A program made the translations under genes and the position numbers. Below the pieces are notes generated by a model. The model had not been told where the DNA came from. It worked only from the letters and a program-made list of their open reading frames with translations, and made no database searches. A stretch of DNA of 64,000 bases from Aliikangiella coralliicola (GTDB lineage: Bacteria; Pseudomonadota; Gammaproteobacteria; Enterobacterales; Kangiellaceae): the NCBI RefSeq assembly GCF_007004725.1, contig NZ_ML660160.1, forward strand, positions 248,001 to 312,000. Direction: 5' to 3'. This document shows, in pieces, positions 63,901 through 64,000 of this stretch (position 1 is the first letter of the stretch; the number at the start of each line of letters is the position of its first letter).

Positions 63901-64000
63901 GCAATCTCGATACTACATTCGGTACCGATGGCGCTTATTCGATCTCTTTAACTGAGAGTATTCGCTATAACAATATTAAGGTATTGCCAGATGATAATAT
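57963..64000 (+). CDS. Giant secreted delta-60/TSP3 repeat protein (3' end outside window)
   Basis: One frame stays open from GTG 57963 to the right window edge (2012 codons). The signal peptide is VKFRIYSLFLSLFTCLIFAPTVGA. Residues about 25-835 are delta-60 repeats, each with QQSDGKLLVAG followed by a variable part, RYNxDGSLDTSF and DGIV; these should form a beta-propeller-like chain. Two related beta-rich modules follow (about 855-1145, FVDPVVIPF and FDFPPVVLHSLNSYNNG, somewhat like H-type lectin modules). Then come TSP3 (about 1150-1290), delta-60 (about 1300-1700), TSP3 (about 1700-1766) and delta-60 again. I checked the frame at several points and saw no shift. GAGG about 10 nt upstream supports the GTG start. 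No anchor is seen because the end is missing. Confidence 0.85.
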   Translation, partial: MKFRIYSLFLSLFTCLIFAPTVGANVQLDQDFGSSGIVLTNVQAADSGSQRVYNIIQLASGKLLAVGRSFGEQESDENGHNFALVRYNADGSLDTTFGDNGLVTTSVGDYDLIRKVYELDDGKLLVGGYTQSGDRDFAVARYLSNGELDTSFGDNGIVITDFGYNEEDYVAGMVMQSDGKPVLVAESYDGTSYFVALARYNTDGSLDTSFDGDGLLRLGAIGGEGDHPEAIIQQSDGKLLITGSATNALNDDLFVVRLNQDGSMDTSFEGDGIFAIEIEDGDDRGRELLEQADGKIIVAGYHHDNSKRNGHLIRLNADGSLDTTFDSDGIASFNLADFNDRFYSVVQQADGKLIAVGSGQSSDDIDQFLLVRFNEDGSLDTSFDSDGIVTTQFPDVEESKSRTIIQQADGKFVAAGYTVHNDQGDFALARFNSDGSLDTSFGNDGLVTHYDEAGTADLLKALIKQSDGKLVVAGSSDDGHDNELIAVVRYNQDGTLDTSFDEDGIVTTAVSGSGEDYGNALLQQSDDKLIVAGRNHSQDFTLVRYNTDGSLDDSFDSDGIVTTSVGTSAAINGLIQLSDGSIMTVGDSTQSGTQAITLALYQSNGSLDTNFDTDGIVTTVVDTENSIGSTIIQQLDSKLVVAGARNNSGANDFVVARYDLDGSLDTSFDSDGIATLELGGDDTAYDVIQQDDGKLVVVGVSIQSGVHYVAVARFNSNGSLDTNFDDDGYRLLSAGNSKYAAYSISQLANDKLIIAGQSLNANSRYELNLIRLNSDGSSDSDFEENGFFSFDLDDVQLTTDNDVLGINGFVIDGNDAYLAGTASSDFYTIKLTNLNDRDGDGVSDEEDYFPDDASKTLKATYLIETGSVDITNTIDNVSATTINLKNSFVDPVVIPFVTTMANISPLEARVTNVSTNSFDIFLEAPDGSSQTETETVSYLVVEKGRWTLASGLVVEAGTTETDNVHRELDVGDDGDAISFSSAFDFPPVVLHSLNSYNNGNFMTSRIDNVSTNGFNTEQEAAGSGSNVTTETIGWVAFSADNGTIGAYSYEISFQNDGTADGVDDGPHSISMNSFGDTPAAIYPDVIVDGQSFNDGDGYWARGNNVHESFNRNHPFSLGVFAQEDQVFDSEQSHGDETFGWAAFESGTQIWLRDLDGDLVDDAQDDDDDGDGVNDDSDAFPLDNTETTDTDGDGIGNNTDTDDDGDGYSDSDESDNGTDSLGSNSTPTDTDGDFVSDINDEDDDNDGFSDYDETDNGTSTTNALSFPSDIDGDFISNLYDNDDGNDGVVDGLDADWNSSGYIEAQLVDSLGSDYEASTEAVAIQSDGKVLVGGGTLIPGESDQALILRFNTDGSLDSSFDSDGRVNLDIADQDNEVKGLVVQEDQKIVALVDYVNADEQCGLIRLNSDGSLDSDFGSAGIVEINFINTNRHSCLDIKQHDNDKLVVLFEDSDADTTYVVQFDVDGSVNNSWGSDGILDLESQFAEFLVITRTSSVMVVGTSDSNKVKVNRYTSIGNTSSSFGTSGSFEYDFGGRINNVALSILDDYQFLIATSTRDDDDLKVIKVSEWAGGLDTSFGTDGIAAHDIDSEIFRLGENNAMLVQADGKIMLVGSTYLQAPITNRFISFTGVRLNSDGSLDYTFTDSGAKSFYFSGEDNGRALDSFNSAIQLNNGSIFVAGVTVEASSDSSNAVIAFSFESEADTDGDGLRDSLDDDDDGDGFSDNEELDNGTSTTDATDQPTDSDSDGISDLYDNDDNNDGVIDGLDASWNVRGLVEHQAVFPFDGDYDAEAFAIAVQDDGKILLAGESDAGGVPGELLIARFHNDASLDESFDDDGIVNFNIAGQSDEINAVMPQSNGKVVALNQWSNSDRQCGLVALNSDGSLDTDFGVDGLAVIDTLNTDRQNCRDAEQDNAGNFLVLATTDDVLLARFDADGKLDTNFNDDGIIETGGSSSERLDIALQSSDKVLLVSDTTISRYDNDGNLDTTFGTDGAYSISLTESIRYNNIKVLPDDN

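Noticed and set aside
57963-64000. Frameshift in the right-edge giant, because other-frame ORFs of 68-107 codons appear inside it
   Set aside because: The repeat pattern RYNxDGSLDTSF continues in the same frame at all checked positions (60480, 61980, 63351), so those ORFs are shadows.

Overview
The window looks like chromosomal DNA of a moderately AT-rich marine gammaproteobacterium. Three things suggest this: RND efflux, Dsb and LysR/TetR/AraC gene types typical of that class, C-terminal GlyGly-CTERM sorting signals (rhombosortase/type II secretion substrates) on three proteins, and very large secreted proteins built from thrombospondin type-3, Calx-beta and delta-60 repeats. An Aliikangiella/Kangiella-like relative would fit, but that is inference. 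No rRNA, tRNA, CRISPR array, insertion sequence or phage module was recognised.

Layout. (1) 1-10.3 kb: the 5' part of a periplasmic propeller sensor gene (minus strand, running off the left edge), divergent from a 2810-residue secreted protein, which is followed by a 91-residue protein. (2) 10.6-18.3 kb, minus strand: a GlyGly-CTERM M28 aminopeptidase, then a four-gene operon of TetR repressor, RND adaptor, RND pump and an ABC-type membrane domain without ATPase. The operon has a near-consensus promoter flanked by two TetR-like operators. (3) 18.7-22.7 kb: a Tat-exported kelch protein and a secreted trypsin-like protease. (4) 22.7-39.9 kb: two glycosyltransferases and two methyltransferases, then a tightly packed plus-strand run. 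That run encodes an HprK-like kinase, a nucleotidyltransferase-family protein, three B12-binding radical SAM enzymes, a methyltransferase, a SPASM-type radical SAM enzyme and an ABC exporter, followed by a CxxCH lipoprotein and a CxxCH outer-membrane barrel. It looks like a biosynthesis-and-export locus for an unknown modified peptide, glycan or lipid. (5) 40.1-46.4 kb: an NTF2/SnoaL-fold protein, a LysR regulator, two Dsb-type thiol oxidoreductases with a ToxR/CadC-like membrane regulator, and a serine hydrolase with TPR repeats. (6) 46.6-50.8 kb: a one-protein two-component system (propeller, kinase, receiver, AraC domain). (7) 51-64 kb: a second surface-protein island with an S74 self-cleaving fibre-like protein, a 1383-residue Ig-like/TSP3/Calx-beta protein, two tandem copies of the 91-residue family, and a delta-60 giant that runs off the right edge.

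Two observations deserve most attention. The first is the radical SAM/HprK/nucleotidyltransferase/ABC locus, which has no recognisable precursor peptide and does not match a pathway I can name. The second is a repeated cassette in which a giant TSP3/Calx-beta/GlyGly-CTERM protein is followed at once by one or two small, non-secreted paralogues. These share the C-terminal signature F-x-L-[YF]-S-x-L-Y-x-x-G-A-x-V-S-L and I recognise no known family for them. A third, checked by hand, is a gapless 64-nt element (45/64 identical) upstream of both the S74 protein and the right-edge giant, which suggests co-regulation of surface proteins.
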